NCBI GenBank assembly: GCA_902781315.1
Contig: CACZIT010000011.1
Span: 1-64,000, forward strand
DNA length: 64,000 nucleotides
Reading direction: 5' to 3'
Source of the DNA: an uncultured Prevotellaceae bacterium
GTDB lineage: Bacteria; Bacteroidota; Bacteroidia; Bacteroidales; Bacteroidaceae
Shown one piece after another: positions 31,134-43,991 of the stretch (the stretch's first letter is position 1; each line of letters starts with the position of its first letter). Below the pieces are notes generated by a model. The model ran no database searches and had not been told where the DNA came from. It saw nothing but the letters and a program-made list of their open reading frames with translations. A program made the translations under genes and the position numbers.

Positions 31134-32669
31134 CTATTCCAGCGTCTTGAAAAATGCCTCCATCTTCGCGGGGTTAGGGAAGTGAGCATTGTAGCCACAC
31201 ACGTCGCGCTCGTCCATGAGCTGCAGCAGGGCTTTGCTGTCGGTCGACGTCTTACCGGCGAGCGACGTCTGGGCTTCGGCATCGGCAGGCAGCTGCCGAT
31301 ATTCACCCAGATACCAGTTGTGCAGGAAGAGGTTGCGCGTGGTCTTGGTCATGTTGAACTGCGAAGGCTCGGCCGTATAGAAGATGTTGCGCGTGATGGT
31401 GGTGGAGTCGGCATAGCCGTCCCACGAGTCGGCACAGATCATCGTGTGGTCGGCATCTTGTGCCAGCTTCGGCGATGAGTGCAGGATGTTGTGGGCCACG
31501 AGTGTGTTGGTGACGCGTCCCGCGATGTGGATGTTGGGTGCGAAGATGCTGCCCGTGCGGGTGATCTTCGGTCGCTGTCCGTCGCCGATGGAGATGTTCC
31601 ACTCCACGCGGCTGCCGATGTTGCCCAGGCTGTAGCCGCGCTCCTTGCCGGCATCGCAGATGAGCACCATGCCGCCGTAGTTGTCGTGGCTGTAGTTGTA
31701 GCGAATCTGGGTATTACGACAATTGAAGTCGCAGTCGAAGCCCTGCGCGTCCCAGGGGGCTTTGTGGTCGCTGACCTCGTTGAACTGAATGACGGTGTTG
31801 TCGCAGCTCCAGGGCCAGATGCCGGCTGCCGCCTCGCTCATGGGCAGCAGGTCGGGACAGTCGCGCATCACGTTGTACTCAATCAGCGTGCCCTCGCAGC
31901 CTATAGGTACGATACCGTCGCCGGGCACCTGTTCGATGAGATTGCCACGCACCACCACGCCCGTGTTGGGCAGCCAGTTGCGGCGGTCGTAGTAGGCCGC
32001 CCAAATCATGGCATTGCGCTCGCAGCGCTGGATGTGGCAGTTCTGAATGGTGAGTCCCTCGAAGCGCGAGGCTATCATGTTGCCACCATTCTCGATGAGG
32101 ATGGCCGAGCCGCCTCCCTGCTCCTTGACGAGCGAACCGTTGACGTCGTGCACGTAGATGGAGTCGATTGTGATGCCGGCCGAGATGCCGTGGTCGCGGC
32201 ACTCCACCTTCAGTCCCGTGCGGCCCGCCAGTCGCTCGCTGCCCGTGTTGATAATCTCCAGACCTCGCAGGGTGATGTGGCTGGAGTTCAGCACACGCAC
32301 CGCCCACATCGACGCATCGTGGCCCACGACGACGGGGCGCTGCCCGCTGCCGTAACCGCTGACGAGCACCGGCTCAGCCTTCGTGCCCTCGGCGCGGATG
32401 TCGAGTTCGCCGCTGAACGTCTGACCGCGATGCAGCAGCAACTGGTCACCCGCCTTCAGGACCTGCCTGCTGGCACGAGCCACCGTGCGCCATGCCTTCT
32501 GGGGCGACGTGCCGTCGGCCTCGTCGTTGCCCTCGTTGGCATCCACGTAGTAGGTCTGCGCCTTGGGCTGAAGTGGCCCAGGCGTGTTGCCTGAGCCACT
32601 TACAGAGTTAGAGCTTCCGCAGGCCGAGAGCATCAGGGCTGCGAAAAGAAGAACGTTACCAGCCCTCAT
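31134..32669 (-). CDS. PUL beta-helix lipoprotein, copy 1
   Basis: The 511-residue protein has a lipoprotein signal (lipobox LSAC, Cys 17). After the leader comes TYYVDANEGNDEADGTSPQKAWRTV in two parts, a motif common at the start of right-handed parallel beta-helix proteins, then repeating ITLRGLEI / LTIQNCHI / GVVVRGNLIEQ coils. The fold is that of pectate-lyase-like lyases and glycosidases, but no catalytic residue set can be assigned by eye. It overlaps the susD stop by 14 nt, so translation is coupled. A paralogue lies at 43992-45545. Confidence 0.82.
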   Translation of the reverse strand: MRAGNVLLFAALMLSACGSSNSVSGSGNTPGPLQPKAQTYYVDANEGNDEADGTSPQKAWRTVARASRQVLKAGDQLLLHRGQTFSGELDIRAEGTKAEPVLVSGYGSGQRPVVVGHDASMWAVRVLNSSHITLRGLEIINTGSERLAGRTGLKVECRDHGISAGITIDSIYVHDVNGSLVKEQGGGSAILIENGGNMIASRFEGLTIQNCHIQRCERNAMIWAAYYDRRNWLPNTGVVVRGNLIEQVPGDGIVPIGCEGTLIEYNVMRDCPDLLPMSEAAAGIWPWSCDNTVIQFNEVSDHKAPWDAQGFDCDFNCRNTQIRYNYSHDNYGGMVLICDAGKERGYSLGNIGSRVEWNISIGDGQRPKITRTGSIFAPNIHIAGRVTNTLVAHNILHSSPKLAQDADHTMICADSWDGYADSTTITRNIFYTAEPSQFNMTKTTRNLFLHNWYLGEYRQLPADAEAQTSLAGKTSTDSKALLQLMDERDVCGYNAHFPNPAKMEAFFKTLE

Positions 32670-34242
32670 GCTGCTTCAGTTGAGAGTTGCTGTCGATTTC
32701 GTCGGTCGGGATCGGCCACTTGTAGTCGCGCTCGCCATTATAGACACGTGGCTCGTAGTTAAGCCCATAGGTAATGCGTTCGTTGTTCACGATGTCGATA
32801 GCTTCCTTCAACTGATGCCAGCGGTATTCGTCGTAGAGGCGTAGACCCTCGAAGGCGAGTTCCACGCGGCGTTCGTGGCGAACCACCTGCAGCAGTTTGT
32901 CCTTGCTCAGACCAGTGCCTTCGACGTCCTCAACCTTCGGCATGCCCACGCGTTGGCGTACCTGGTTGACCAGTGAGAGTACGTTTGCTTCGTTGTAGCT
33001 GCCCTTTTCTACCAAAGCCTCGGCCAGCGATAATAGCACTTCGGCATAGCGCACTACATAGAAGTCTTGGGCGTTATCCCACGAGTTGCCTGTGTCTGTG
33101 GGGTCGAAGTACTTCATGACGTAGATGGTAGAGAGTGAAGATGCCGCACCGCCGTAAGGCGATTCCTCGCCACCAAGACCGTTCCAATACATGCCTGGTA
33201 CGAAGAGCGTGGCATAGAGGCGTGGATCGCGACCTTTCCAGTAGTCAAAGTTAGGTTTGCTCACATCAAGTGAACCGTCAGCCTTCTTGGCTGCATAGTT
33301 GCGTTCGGTGGCCTTTGTTCCATCGAGCTTATAGTAGTCGTCGGCCAAGTCGAGCGTTCCGTTCATTGACTCAATGGGCGTGTTCCAATGGGCATTGAAT
33401 ACGGCACCTTCGTCAAGACCTGGACCCTCGAAACGTACGGCAAAGATGATTTCCGGTTGAGTTTCACCGGCAGGGGTGAAAAGGGCGGTATAGTCGGGAG
33501 CCAGCGAGTAGCCCAGCTTCATCACTTCCTGATAGGCACCGATTGCCTCGTCCCACATCTTATTGTAGAGAGCCAGACGCCCCAAGATGGCATAGCCGGC
33601 GCCACGAGTGAGGCGTCCGCGCTCGGCCGTAACGGGCAGGTTAGGTACAGCAGCCTTTAAGTTTTGAATCTCTGCTGTGACGATTTCTGCACGCGGTGTG
33701 GCTGGTTTCTCAGCATTGTCAATGGTTAGCGGCTCCGTCAGATAGGGTACGTCGTTGTAGGTCATCGTCAGATGAATGTACATCAGGGCACGTAGCGTCA
33801 TGGCTTCTGCCTTGTATTGTTCAATCTTTGTCTCAGACATGGGAACGCGATCAATGTTTGCTATGAGGCTGTTGCAACGTTTCACGACCTCGTAGAGGGC
33901 ATCCCAGAACGAGCCTACAGCCCATGAGCTGGCACTATGGGTGCCGTTGGCGATGTCATAGCCTTCCACCCAACCGCTCCAGTTGAAGTGGCCGCCGTTG
34001 TCAGTCATACAGTCCATGTTGAGTTGTCCAAGGTCCCACGGACCACCGCCATAGATTTGGTTGCTCTGCAGACCGTCATAACATGCAACCATGGCCATCG
34101 TGGCATCGTCCTCGGTCTGCCAGAATGTTTCCGTCGAAGACTCGGTGAGAGAGTTCTTGTCAAGGAAACTGTCGCTGCAGGAGGTTGTAAGGATAAGCCC
34201 TGCTGCCAGCATTGATGCGATATATAAATGATGTAGTTTCAT
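32656..34242 (-). CDS. SusD-like surface glycan-binding lipoprotein
   Basis: The 528-residue lipoprotein (lipobox LTTSC) has the SusD TPR-type architecture: early ETFWQTEDDATMAMVACYDG, AEAMTLRALMYIHL, then YVVRYAEVLLSLAEALVEKG, and the C-terminal LAFEGLRLYDEYRWHQL with its usual position before the end. Family members cap the SusC pore and capture oligosaccharides. The gene follows susC by 14 nt. Confidence 0.95.
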   Translation of the reverse strand: MKLHHLYIASMLAAGLILTTSCSDSFLDKNSLTESSTETFWQTEDDATMAMVACYDGLQSNQIYGGGPWDLGQLNMDCMTDNGGHFNWSGWVEGYDIANGTHSASSWAVGSFWDALYEVVKRCNSLIANIDRVPMSETKIEQYKAEAMTLRALMYIHLTMTYNDVPYLTEPLTIDNAEKPATPRAEIVTAEIQNLKAAVPNLPVTAERGRLTRGAGYAILGRLALYNKMWDEAIGAYQEVMKLGYSLAPDYTALFTPAGETQPEIIFAVRFEGPGLDEGAVFNAHWNTPIESMNGTLDLADDYYKLDGTKATERNYAAKKADGSLDVSKPNFDYWKGRDPRLYATLFVPGMYWNGLGGEESPYGGAASSLSTIYVMKYFDPTDTGNSWDNAQDFYVVRYAEVLLSLAEALVEKGSYNEANVLSLVNQVRQRVGMPKVEDVEGTGLSKDKLLQVVRHERRVELAFEGLRLYDEYRWHQLKEAIDIVNNERITYGLNYEPRVYNGERDYKWPIPTDEIDSNSQLKQHEGW

Positions 34243-34256
34243 AATTCAACGCGTTT

Positions 34257-37200
34257 TTAGAATTTAACAATGACACCGAATGAGTAGGCACGCACATTGG
34301 GATGTGCATCGCTTCGCATGTCAGAACTGAATTTTTCAGGATCGTAGTTGTAGACGGAGCAGAAGGTAAGCAGGTTGGTACCAGCTAAATAAAGACGTAC
34401 ACTCTGCACTCCCCACTGTTGCAGGAGATGATTCTTCTTGAACGTATAGCCCAACTCCAAGCTCTTCAGGCGCAAATAGTCACCCTTGTTGAGCCAGAAC
34501 GATGAATATGCGTTGTTGAATTCGTTGCCTAGACGTGGCATCTCGCCATTCACGTTCTCTGCCGAATAGCGGTTGAGCCAGCGTGTGGTCTTGTTTCCAC
34601 CGTTGGAGAGAGTCGTTGTTTCCCAATTGAAGCGGTTGAGTCCTGCAATGCCCTGCCAGAACATCGACAGGTCAAAATTCTTCCAGCTGGCACCCAGCGA
34701 GATGGAATACTGCAGTTTCGGGAACGGGTTGCCCAACACTTGGCGATCATCGTCATTGATGTTTCCGTCGTCGTTTAGGTCCTCATACATGATGTCACCC
34801 AGTGATGGGGCCTGACCGTTCTGCATGATTTGCTTGCCTTCGGAATTGGTGCGCTGCAAATCTGCCTCGGTGCGATAAAGTCCTAAAGCCTTCAGGCCGT
34901 AGTACGAGCCGATAGCTTCACCTTCACGATTGATGGTGTTGCCAGAGATGCTCTCCTGACCGTTCAGGTCGACAATCTCGTTGTGTACGCTTGCCAGCAT
35001 GAAGCCTGCATTCCAGTTCCAGTCGCCTGCATGGTCGTAGTAGTTCACTGACCATTCCCAACCAGTGTTCTTCACCTTACCTGCATTCTGATAGGGTGCG
35101 CCTAGCGAGCCGAGGAAAATGCCTGGCATGGGCAGCTGTAGAAGGATGTCGTTTGTTACCTTGTTATACCAGTCGAATGTGGTACTCAGGCGGCCTTTGA
35201 AGAAGCTGGCGTCGAAGCCGAAGTCGGTTATGGTTGTCGTTTCCCATTTGATGTTTTCGTTGGCAATGCCTGTGGCACGCATGCCGATGTACTTCTTGTC
35301 GCCGAAGTAGTAGCTGCCTTGTGCGGCCAGAGTTTCCGAGAATGTGTAGTTACCAATTTCCTGATTACCCAACTTACCCCAGCTGCCACGCAGCTTCAAC
35401 GAACTAAGCCAATCGATGTTTTGCATAAAGGATTCGTTGGAAATAATCCATGCTGCCGAGAACGAGGGGAATGTAGCATAACGATTGGTCTTGGGCAGGC
35501 GCGACGAACCATCGTGACGGATGTTGAACTCAGCCAGATACCGGTCGGCATAGTTATAGTTAATGCGTCCGAAGAACGATTGCAGAGCATCCTCCTCAGC
35601 ATAGCCACTGGCTGATGGATTCTGTGTGCCACCGTTCAATTCGAAGATGTTATCGGTGGGGAATCCTTGTTTCGAGCTGTTGTTCACGTCGTAACGGTTT
35701 TCCTGAATGGAGTGACCCAGCAGCACGCCCAGATTGTGTTTGCCCCACGTTTCATTGTAGGTCAGGATGTTTTCATTGATCCAACCCGTTTGGAACCAGT
35801 CATAATCGGTCAGCGAGTTCTGGGTTTCGGCAGGAGCAATGATGTCGCCCTCGGCATTGTAGCGGGGCTCTTCGCGGCGGTCGAATGTGCTGATGCGGTT
35901 GGTGTAGAGTTTGTAAGCCAAACTTGTGCGGAACTGCAGGCCTTTCACCAGGTCGACCTCACCGAACACCTTACCGTCGAAGCGATAGTGGTCGTTATCA
36001 CGCAGGTCGTTGTAGATTTCCTGCACTGGATTCTTGAAGATTGATTGCGAAATAGCATCGTTCCCATCGGTGTAAGCCCAATGTCCATTGGAGAACTTCA
36101 CGGGAACTGTTGGGCGAGTGAACCACGACAAATAGCGCACATAACCTCCGTCGCCCACCGGTAACGGCTCATAGACGCTCTGCTTCGAGCCGGCTAGGTT
36201 CATGCCTAGCTTCACGCGGCCCAGCTTGGCGTCGATGTTCGAGCGGAAGTTGTAGCGTTTGTTGCGCGTGTTCTTCATCAGACCGTTCTGGTCCTGATAC
36301 TGCACCGAGAACATATAGTGCATAGCTTTCGAACCTCCCTGCACGCTCAAGTGATGTTGCTGCATGAAGGCCTTGCGGAACATCTCTTTGGCCCAGTCGG
36401 TGTTGGCAAAATGGTCGGGATCACTGCCGTTTTTCAACTTTTCGAGCATCTCCTGCGTGTAGGCACCGCGTGAGGCCTGTGCCTCATTGAAAATCAGCGC
36501 CCAATTGTAGCCATCGACATAGTCAGGCAGCACCGTTGGCTCCTGCAGAGCTACAGAGCCCGAATAGGTCACCTGCGGACGCATCTCCGCTCCACGTTTT
36601 GTCGTGACAAGGATAACACCGTTAGCAGCACGCACACCATAAATGGCGGCTGAGGCAGCATCTTTCAGTACGGAAACGCTCTGGATATCTTCTGCAGGCA
36701 GACCTGAGAGTTGATTGATATTGCTCTCTATGCCATCGATGAGCACCATCGGGTTGTTTTTAGAAGAACCTCCCAGTGTGCCGATACCACGTACGCGTAC
36801 CTCAGGGTCGTCGTGACCAGCTTGAGCACCATTCATCTGCAACACGACACCTGGCAGGCGGCCCTGTAGCAGGTTCGACGTGTTGGCAACAGGCAGATTG
36901 CTGACTTCGCGGAAGTCTACCGATGCAACCGAACCAGTCAGGTTAGCCTTCTTCGTTGTTCCATAGCCAATGACCACGACCTCGTCGAGTGACTCCATGT
37001 CCTCATCGAGCGTGATGCTAAGGGTTTCGCCAGCGCGGAAACTCACTTCCTTCGTGCCAAATCCCACATACGAGATGTTTAGTTTGCCAGTGTTGACACC
37101 TTCTAGGGTGAACTCACCATCGAGATTGGTCACGGTACCACGGTCGGTGCCCATTACCTTGACGGCTGCGCCGATAATAGGTTCGCCATTGTGGTCGACC

Positions 37201-37367
37201 ACTTTTCCCTTGACAATTCCATTCTGCTGAACAGCCTGCGTGCTCAGGATATCCGCATTTGTAGATAGCGGACTTCCAATGAGAAAGGCTGACAACAAAA
37301 GCGCGGACAATACTACATGCTTGCACGCATGTGTCGTCACCAAGCTTCTTACTGAGTCTTTTTTCAT
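34257..37367 (-). CDS. SusC-like TonB-dependent transporter
   Basis: 1036 residues. After a signal peptide comes a carboxypeptidase-regulatory-like domain (about 50-125, IVKGKVVDHNGEPIIGAAV), the TonB box region (DEVVVIGYG), the plug with GVRAANGVILVTTKRG and a long beta-barrel ending ...RAYSFGVIVKF. It imports oligosaccharides with the SusD partner, using TonB energy. It is the central gene of the PUL. A ~45-residue relic of a related transporter lies at 50264-50401. Confidence 0.95.
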   Translation of the reverse strand: MKKDSVRSLVTTHACKHVVLSALLLSAFLIGSPLSTNADILSTQAVQQNGIVKGKVVDHNGEPIIGAAVKVMGTDRGTVTNLDGEFTLEGVNTGKLNISYVGFGTKEVSFRAGETLSITLDEDMESLDEVVVIGYGTTKKANLTGSVASVDFREVSNLPVANTSNLLQGRLPGVVLQMNGAQAGHDDPEVRVRGIGTLGGSSKNNPMVLIDGIESNINQLSGLPAEDIQSVSVLKDAASAAIYGVRAANGVILVTTKRGAEMRPQVTYSGSVALQEPTVLPDYVDGYNWALIFNEAQASRGAYTQEMLEKLKNGSDPDHFANTDWAKEMFRKAFMQQHHLSVQGGSKAMHYMFSVQYQDQNGLMKNTRNKRYNFRSNIDAKLGRVKLGMNLAGSKQSVYEPLPVGDGGYVRYLSWFTRPTVPVKFSNGHWAYTDGNDAISQSIFKNPVQEIYNDLRDNDHYRFDGKVFGEVDLVKGLQFRTSLAYKLYTNRISTFDRREEPRYNAEGDIIAPAETQNSLTDYDWFQTGWINENILTYNETWGKHNLGVLLGHSIQENRYDVNNSSKQGFPTDNIFELNGGTQNPSASGYAEEDALQSFFGRINYNYADRYLAEFNIRHDGSSRLPKTNRYATFPSFSAAWIISNESFMQNIDWLSSLKLRGSWGKLGNQEIGNYTFSETLAAQGSYYFGDKKYIGMRATGIANENIKWETTTITDFGFDASFFKGRLSTTFDWYNKVTNDILLQLPMPGIFLGSLGAPYQNAGKVKNTGWEWSVNYYDHAGDWNWNAGFMLASVHNEIVDLNGQESISGNTINREGEAIGSYYGLKALGLYRTEADLQRTNSEGKQIMQNGQAPSLGDIMYEDLNDDGNINDDDRQVLGNPFPKLQYSISLGASWKNFDLSMFWQGIAGLNRFNWETTTLSNGGNKTTRWLNRYSAENVNGEMPRLGNEFNNAYSSFWLNKGDYLRLKSLELGYTFKKNHLLQQWGVQSVRLYLAGTNLLTFCSVYNYDPEKFSSDMRSDAHPNVRAYSFGVIVKF

Positions 37368-37430
37368 AAAAAATACACTTTTGTTAGTTAATAAAATGAG
37401 GTTATTGGTTTCGATTGATAAACAACCAGC

Positions 37431-40400
37431 CTATTTGACCACTTTCTTGCCGCCTACAATGTAGATGCCATGGGACAGACCCTCGAGTGAGGTCGTACTT
37501 CGACGTACCATGCGGCCGTTAAGATCATAGATATGAATTTCTCCCTTGTCCTTTTCTTCAATTGCCATATCATCGATGTCTGTTGGCAGGTCGTTGTTGT
37601 TAGCCTCGCCATAGACATTGGTCTTGTAGAACTTCACACGGTACGGCCACTGCTCCTCGACATTGTCTATCCAGCCTGTGAAATTGTGGGTCCAGTAGGT
37701 GGTGGGTGCTCCACTGACGACGAACCAGACGTGGCTGCAATTGGCAGGGCAATCGAAAGCAATGGTGTGGTTGGCGTCGTTGTAGGTGGCGCGTGTGAGG
37801 TCGCCGTAGACGCGTGAACCATCGTTCTTGAAGGCTACGAAGCCGATGCGCCATCCAGCACGCGTAGTGTTCTTGGCTGTGTAGCCGTCAGCCCCAGCCT
37901 TGCCCTCGAACTCGACATAGAGGGTTGTAGCTTTGGAGGGAGCGTTGATGCGGATGGCATTATTGCCATAGTTTTCGATGCAATCCTTTTTCTCGGGCCA
38001 CCAGTAGTCATCTGCATCCTTGGTGAGCGCTGTCTGGCTGCGCCAACTGGCTTTGCCTGCTGCGACAGAGCGAATTGGATCGAGGTCGAAAGTGGTCATT
38101 CGTGCTCCCCATTCCCACAACTCGTCGCCGAGTTGGCTGACCTTTTGGCTGGCAGTTCCAGTCATGCGTGTTCGCATATAAGTCTCGAAGGGATCTTCGG
38201 GATCTCGGCAATCGTTCCAAAGTCGGCCTACGGCGTCCCATCCATGCTTATGTACGAACCAGTCTTGAATGAAGAAGTTTTCGTAGCGTAGATAGCCTGC
38301 CAGAGGATGGCGATGCATGCCATTGAGAGAGTTCCAAAGCCATTCGTTGTCGTTGAGTAACTTATTGGGGTAATAGCAATAGGCCATCCATTGTGCACAC
38401 ATTTCCCAAAAGGGGTTTACCGTAGATTCATGCCAATTGTACATCCAACCGTTCCAATCGTTATTGTCACAGTGTACTTGGTATTGGAAGCAGTGTCCGA
38501 TTTCGTGGGCCACGGTCTGTCCACCACGCGAGGTGTAGGCCCATCGGGAGAGGGAGAGCATGCCAATTTGGTTGTCGATGCCACTGCCTTCGGCTTTCCA
38601 TTCAGTTGTGGCGAACAGACGGATGATCATTTTGTAGGTGTCGCTCTTGGACTTGCCTTGGTTGATGGTAATGAAACCGAGTTTGTCGGCATACATCTCG
38701 AAGATCTTGTCGGCCGTTTCGAGAATGCCAGCCACGGGTTCGGGTGCCTTAGCACCGTATCCTTTCTCCCAAAATAGTACCCAGTGTTTCGACTGCATGG
38801 AGCGTTGGTATGACCACTGGTTGTCGTCGTCCTGCAACTTGGCATCGCTGCCACAAGCACTACCGCTGCAGTAGATTTTCTTGTCTACTGCTTTGATGCG
38901 GTTGTTCAAGGTGGTGGTGGCAGCTTTGAGTTCATCGTTGCTTAAGGTGTAGTCCTTGACCTGTGTCTTGGCGGTAGCTACGGCCTCATTGAGTTGGTTC
39001 CAAGCGGTTGCTTTATGTGGCATGTCCTTCCACCATGTCAGCACTTTGGTGGCGTAGGTGATTCGATCTTGGAGTGCCGTGTAGCGTGCCATCGATTCTT
39101 CTGCAACAGCCATAGCGGCTACCAGTGCGCTGTAAGCTTCGTTCAGCGCATTCTCGTTGTAGATAGTGTTGCCGTCGTCGTCCTTGCCTATTCCCTGCAG
39201 TGCATTCTTAGCAGTCTCGATGGCTTGATTTAGACCATCGGCAGCAACTTGTTGCATTCCTTTTGAAGCATAAGCCTCAGCCTGAATCACAAGGGCCTGC
39301 AGTTCCTTGGCTATGTCTGACGAACCAATTTCTCCAATGTATTGTAGCTTGAAGTTGTCCACACAGAGATAATTGCCAGTGGGGCTCTGTGCCATCACGC
39401 CGATTTCCACCTCATCATTCTCGTCTACGACGGAGAAAGTGACATCATAAGTATCAATGTTGGTGATGAGCATCCTCGAATGACTGGCATAGAGGTAGGC
39501 TCCCTTTTGCGAAGAACCTGTGTTGACGACACTACCTTGACCGGATTGTTGGATATGCAGGGCGTTTGCCAATAGACGATAGTTGCCTTTCGGCAGACCT
39601 TTCAGTACTTGTGAAATGGAAACGTCTGGGATTTTGCTTCCGCGACTGACCCATGCTTCCATATAGTAGGTTCCGTCTTTCTTTGTGAAATAGCTGTTGC
39701 TTTGCAGACTCATGCCTTGGAAAGTCCATCCCGCCGTTCCATCAACTTCGAACGATGGGTTGTTGATGTAGCGGTCGGTGCAGTCGAAGGGTGCACTCGC
39801 TGAGGCATTCAACCATCTGTATACTTCAATGGCCTCTTTTAGATCCTTGTCGGCAGCCAGCACTTCGGACAGCGGTGTAGCACTATCGCTATAGGCTGTC
39901 TGAGCACGATCGATGGCTGCTTTAAGATCGGCAGCACCCCGTCCGCTGCCATCGGCATAGAGAGCATTGGCTGTTTCGAGCGTCTTGCCGAGTTCTGCCT
40001 TGCTCTCGTCCATGCTCTTGACCAGTATCTGAACGTAGTCAATCAGAAGGTTGGCAGAGCTGCCTGACCCTGTGTTCTCGGCCGATTTGTAGCCAATCTG
40101 GATCTTGCCTTTCGTTTCTTCGGTCAGCGTGAAGGAAATTTGGTCTGGCGTCCACGTCTTTGATGGATAGCTGCTGAGCGTAGAGACGATGGTCTCGCCG
40201 CTTTGTGGGATCCATGCCAACAGCGAGTGTCCTTTGGTGGCACTCTTGCCGTTGTAGGTGGGTGCCGTAATGGTGTAGGCACCGGCGGGCAGGGTGACGG
40301 TCTGACTGTAGGTCATTTCCACACCCCATCCCGTAGAGAGTGCCAACGCACCTCCTTTGCTGCCCTGATAGCCTTGGGCGGGTACTTCACCACCGTTGAA

Positions 40401-40631
40401 GGTGCCGGCAAAACCATATTCGTAGATACCAGCGATGGTGTAATCGACAGTAAAGCCTGCCGTCCATCCCGTGATGGTCTTGATTTCCTGTTTCACTTCG
40501 GTGGTTTCACCGGCAGCATGATGAAAACCGCTGTCGAAACCATAGTTCTTCAGGTAATGGGCTGTGACGTCGGTCTGTGCCGAAACAGTCAATGCAGCTC
40601 CGAAGAGCAAGAACAAGAATGTTTTTTTCAT
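37431..40631 (-). CDS. Large secreted zinc-peptidase-like protein (DUF6055-type) with FIVAR-like repeats
   Basis: The 1066-residue exoprotein has a signal peptide (ends VSA, about 18), a jelly-roll carbohydrate-binding-like module (about 25-200), a second (about 285-430), and helical FIVAR-like segments between and after (AELGKTLETANALYAD; AIETAKNALQGI; LNEAVATAKTQVKDY). The peptidase-like core holds HEIGH in GGQTVAHEIGHCF (near 725), with later Glu/His candidates in YNWHEST and FWEMCAQW. I take it as DUF6055-like; the name is uncertain. The C-terminus is a short type A-like sorting tail (IYDLNGRMVRRS ... GIYIVGGKKVVK). Placed between susC and GH2 genes, it suggests a glycoprotein substrate. 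Confidence 0.72.
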   Translation of the reverse strand: MKKTFLFLLFGAALTVSAQTDVTAHYLKNYGFDSGFHHAAGETTEVKQEIKTITGWTAGFTVDYTIAGIYEYGFAGTFNGGEVPAQGYQGSKGGALALSTGWGVEMTYSQTVTLPAGAYTITAPTYNGKSATKGHSLLAWIPQSGETIVSTLSSYPSKTWTPDQISFTLTEETKGKIQIGYKSAENTGSGSSANLLIDYVQILVKSMDESKAELGKTLETANALYADGSGRGAADLKAAIDRAQTAYSDSATPLSEVLAADKDLKEAIEVYRWLNASASAPFDCTDRYINNPSFEVDGTAGWTFQGMSLQSNSYFTKKDGTYYMEAWVSRGSKIPDVSISQVLKGLPKGNYRLLANALHIQQSGQGSVVNTGSSQKGAYLYASHSRMLITNIDTYDVTFSVVDENDEVEIGVMAQSPTGNYLCVDNFKLQYIGEIGSSDIAKELQALVIQAEAYASKGMQQVAADGLNQAIETAKNALQGIGKDDDGNTIYNENALNEAYSALVAAMAVAEESMARYTALQDRITYATKVLTWWKDMPHKATAWNQLNEAVATAKTQVKDYTLSNDELKAATTTLNNRIKAVDKKIYCSGSACGSDAKLQDDDNQWSYQRSMQSKHWVLFWEKGYGAKAPEPVAGILETADKIFEMYADKLGFITINQGKSKSDTYKMIIRLFATTEWKAEGSGIDNQIGMLSLSRWAYTSRGGQTVAHEIGHCFQYQVHCDNNDWNGWMYNWHESTVNPFWEMCAQWMAYCYYPNKLLNDNEWLWNSLNGMHRHPLAGYLRYENFFIQDWFVHKHGWDAVGRLWNDCRDPEDPFETYMRTRMTGTASQKVSQLGDELWEWGARMTTFDLDPIRSVAAGKASWRSQTALTKDADDYWWPEKKDCIENYGNNAIRINAPSKATTLYVEFEGKAGADGYTAKNTTRAGWRIGFVAFKNDGSRVYGDLTRATYNDANHTIAFDCPANCSHVWFVVSGAPTTYWTHNFTGWIDNVEEQWPYRVKFYKTNVYGEANNNDLPTDIDDMAIEEKDKGEIHIYDLNGRMVRRSTTSLEGLSHGIYIVGGKKVVK

Positions 40632-40700
40632 TTACTATAGTTGTTTAATCAATAATGAGCGTTATTATCATTTATTTTCACAGATTGTCGTTTCGACAGA

Positions 40701-40708
40701 CAAAGATT
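40701..40708 (-). promoter_or_regulatory. Possible internal PUL promoter
   Basis: AATCTTTG on the minus strand, one base off TAnnTTTG, 70 nt before the peptidase-like gene. It may allow partly separate expression of peptidase, susC, susD and the beta-helix gene. Confidence 0.3.
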
Positions 40709-40730
40709 GACATTGAGTTTTTATCACTCT

Positions 40731-43859
<3,129 letters not shown>

Positions 43860-43879
43860 TTAAGAATCATTTTGGACAA

Positions 43880-43918
43880 AGCCCTTGGGGCTATAGGAAT
43901 AGCCCTTTGGGCGCCCAG
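43880..43918. repeat. Hairpins upstream of the GH2 gene
   Basis: GGGCTA-taggaa-TAGCCC, preceded by CCCTTGGGG and followed by CCCTTTGGGCG. This small GC-hairpin group lies within the 159-nt gap between two PUL genes. Confidence 0.45.
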
Positions 43919-43991
43919 CTAACCTAACTACTACTAACAAAACTCGTTTGGAAAAGCGGAATGTTTACTATAGTTTTTTGAATATTGTTCA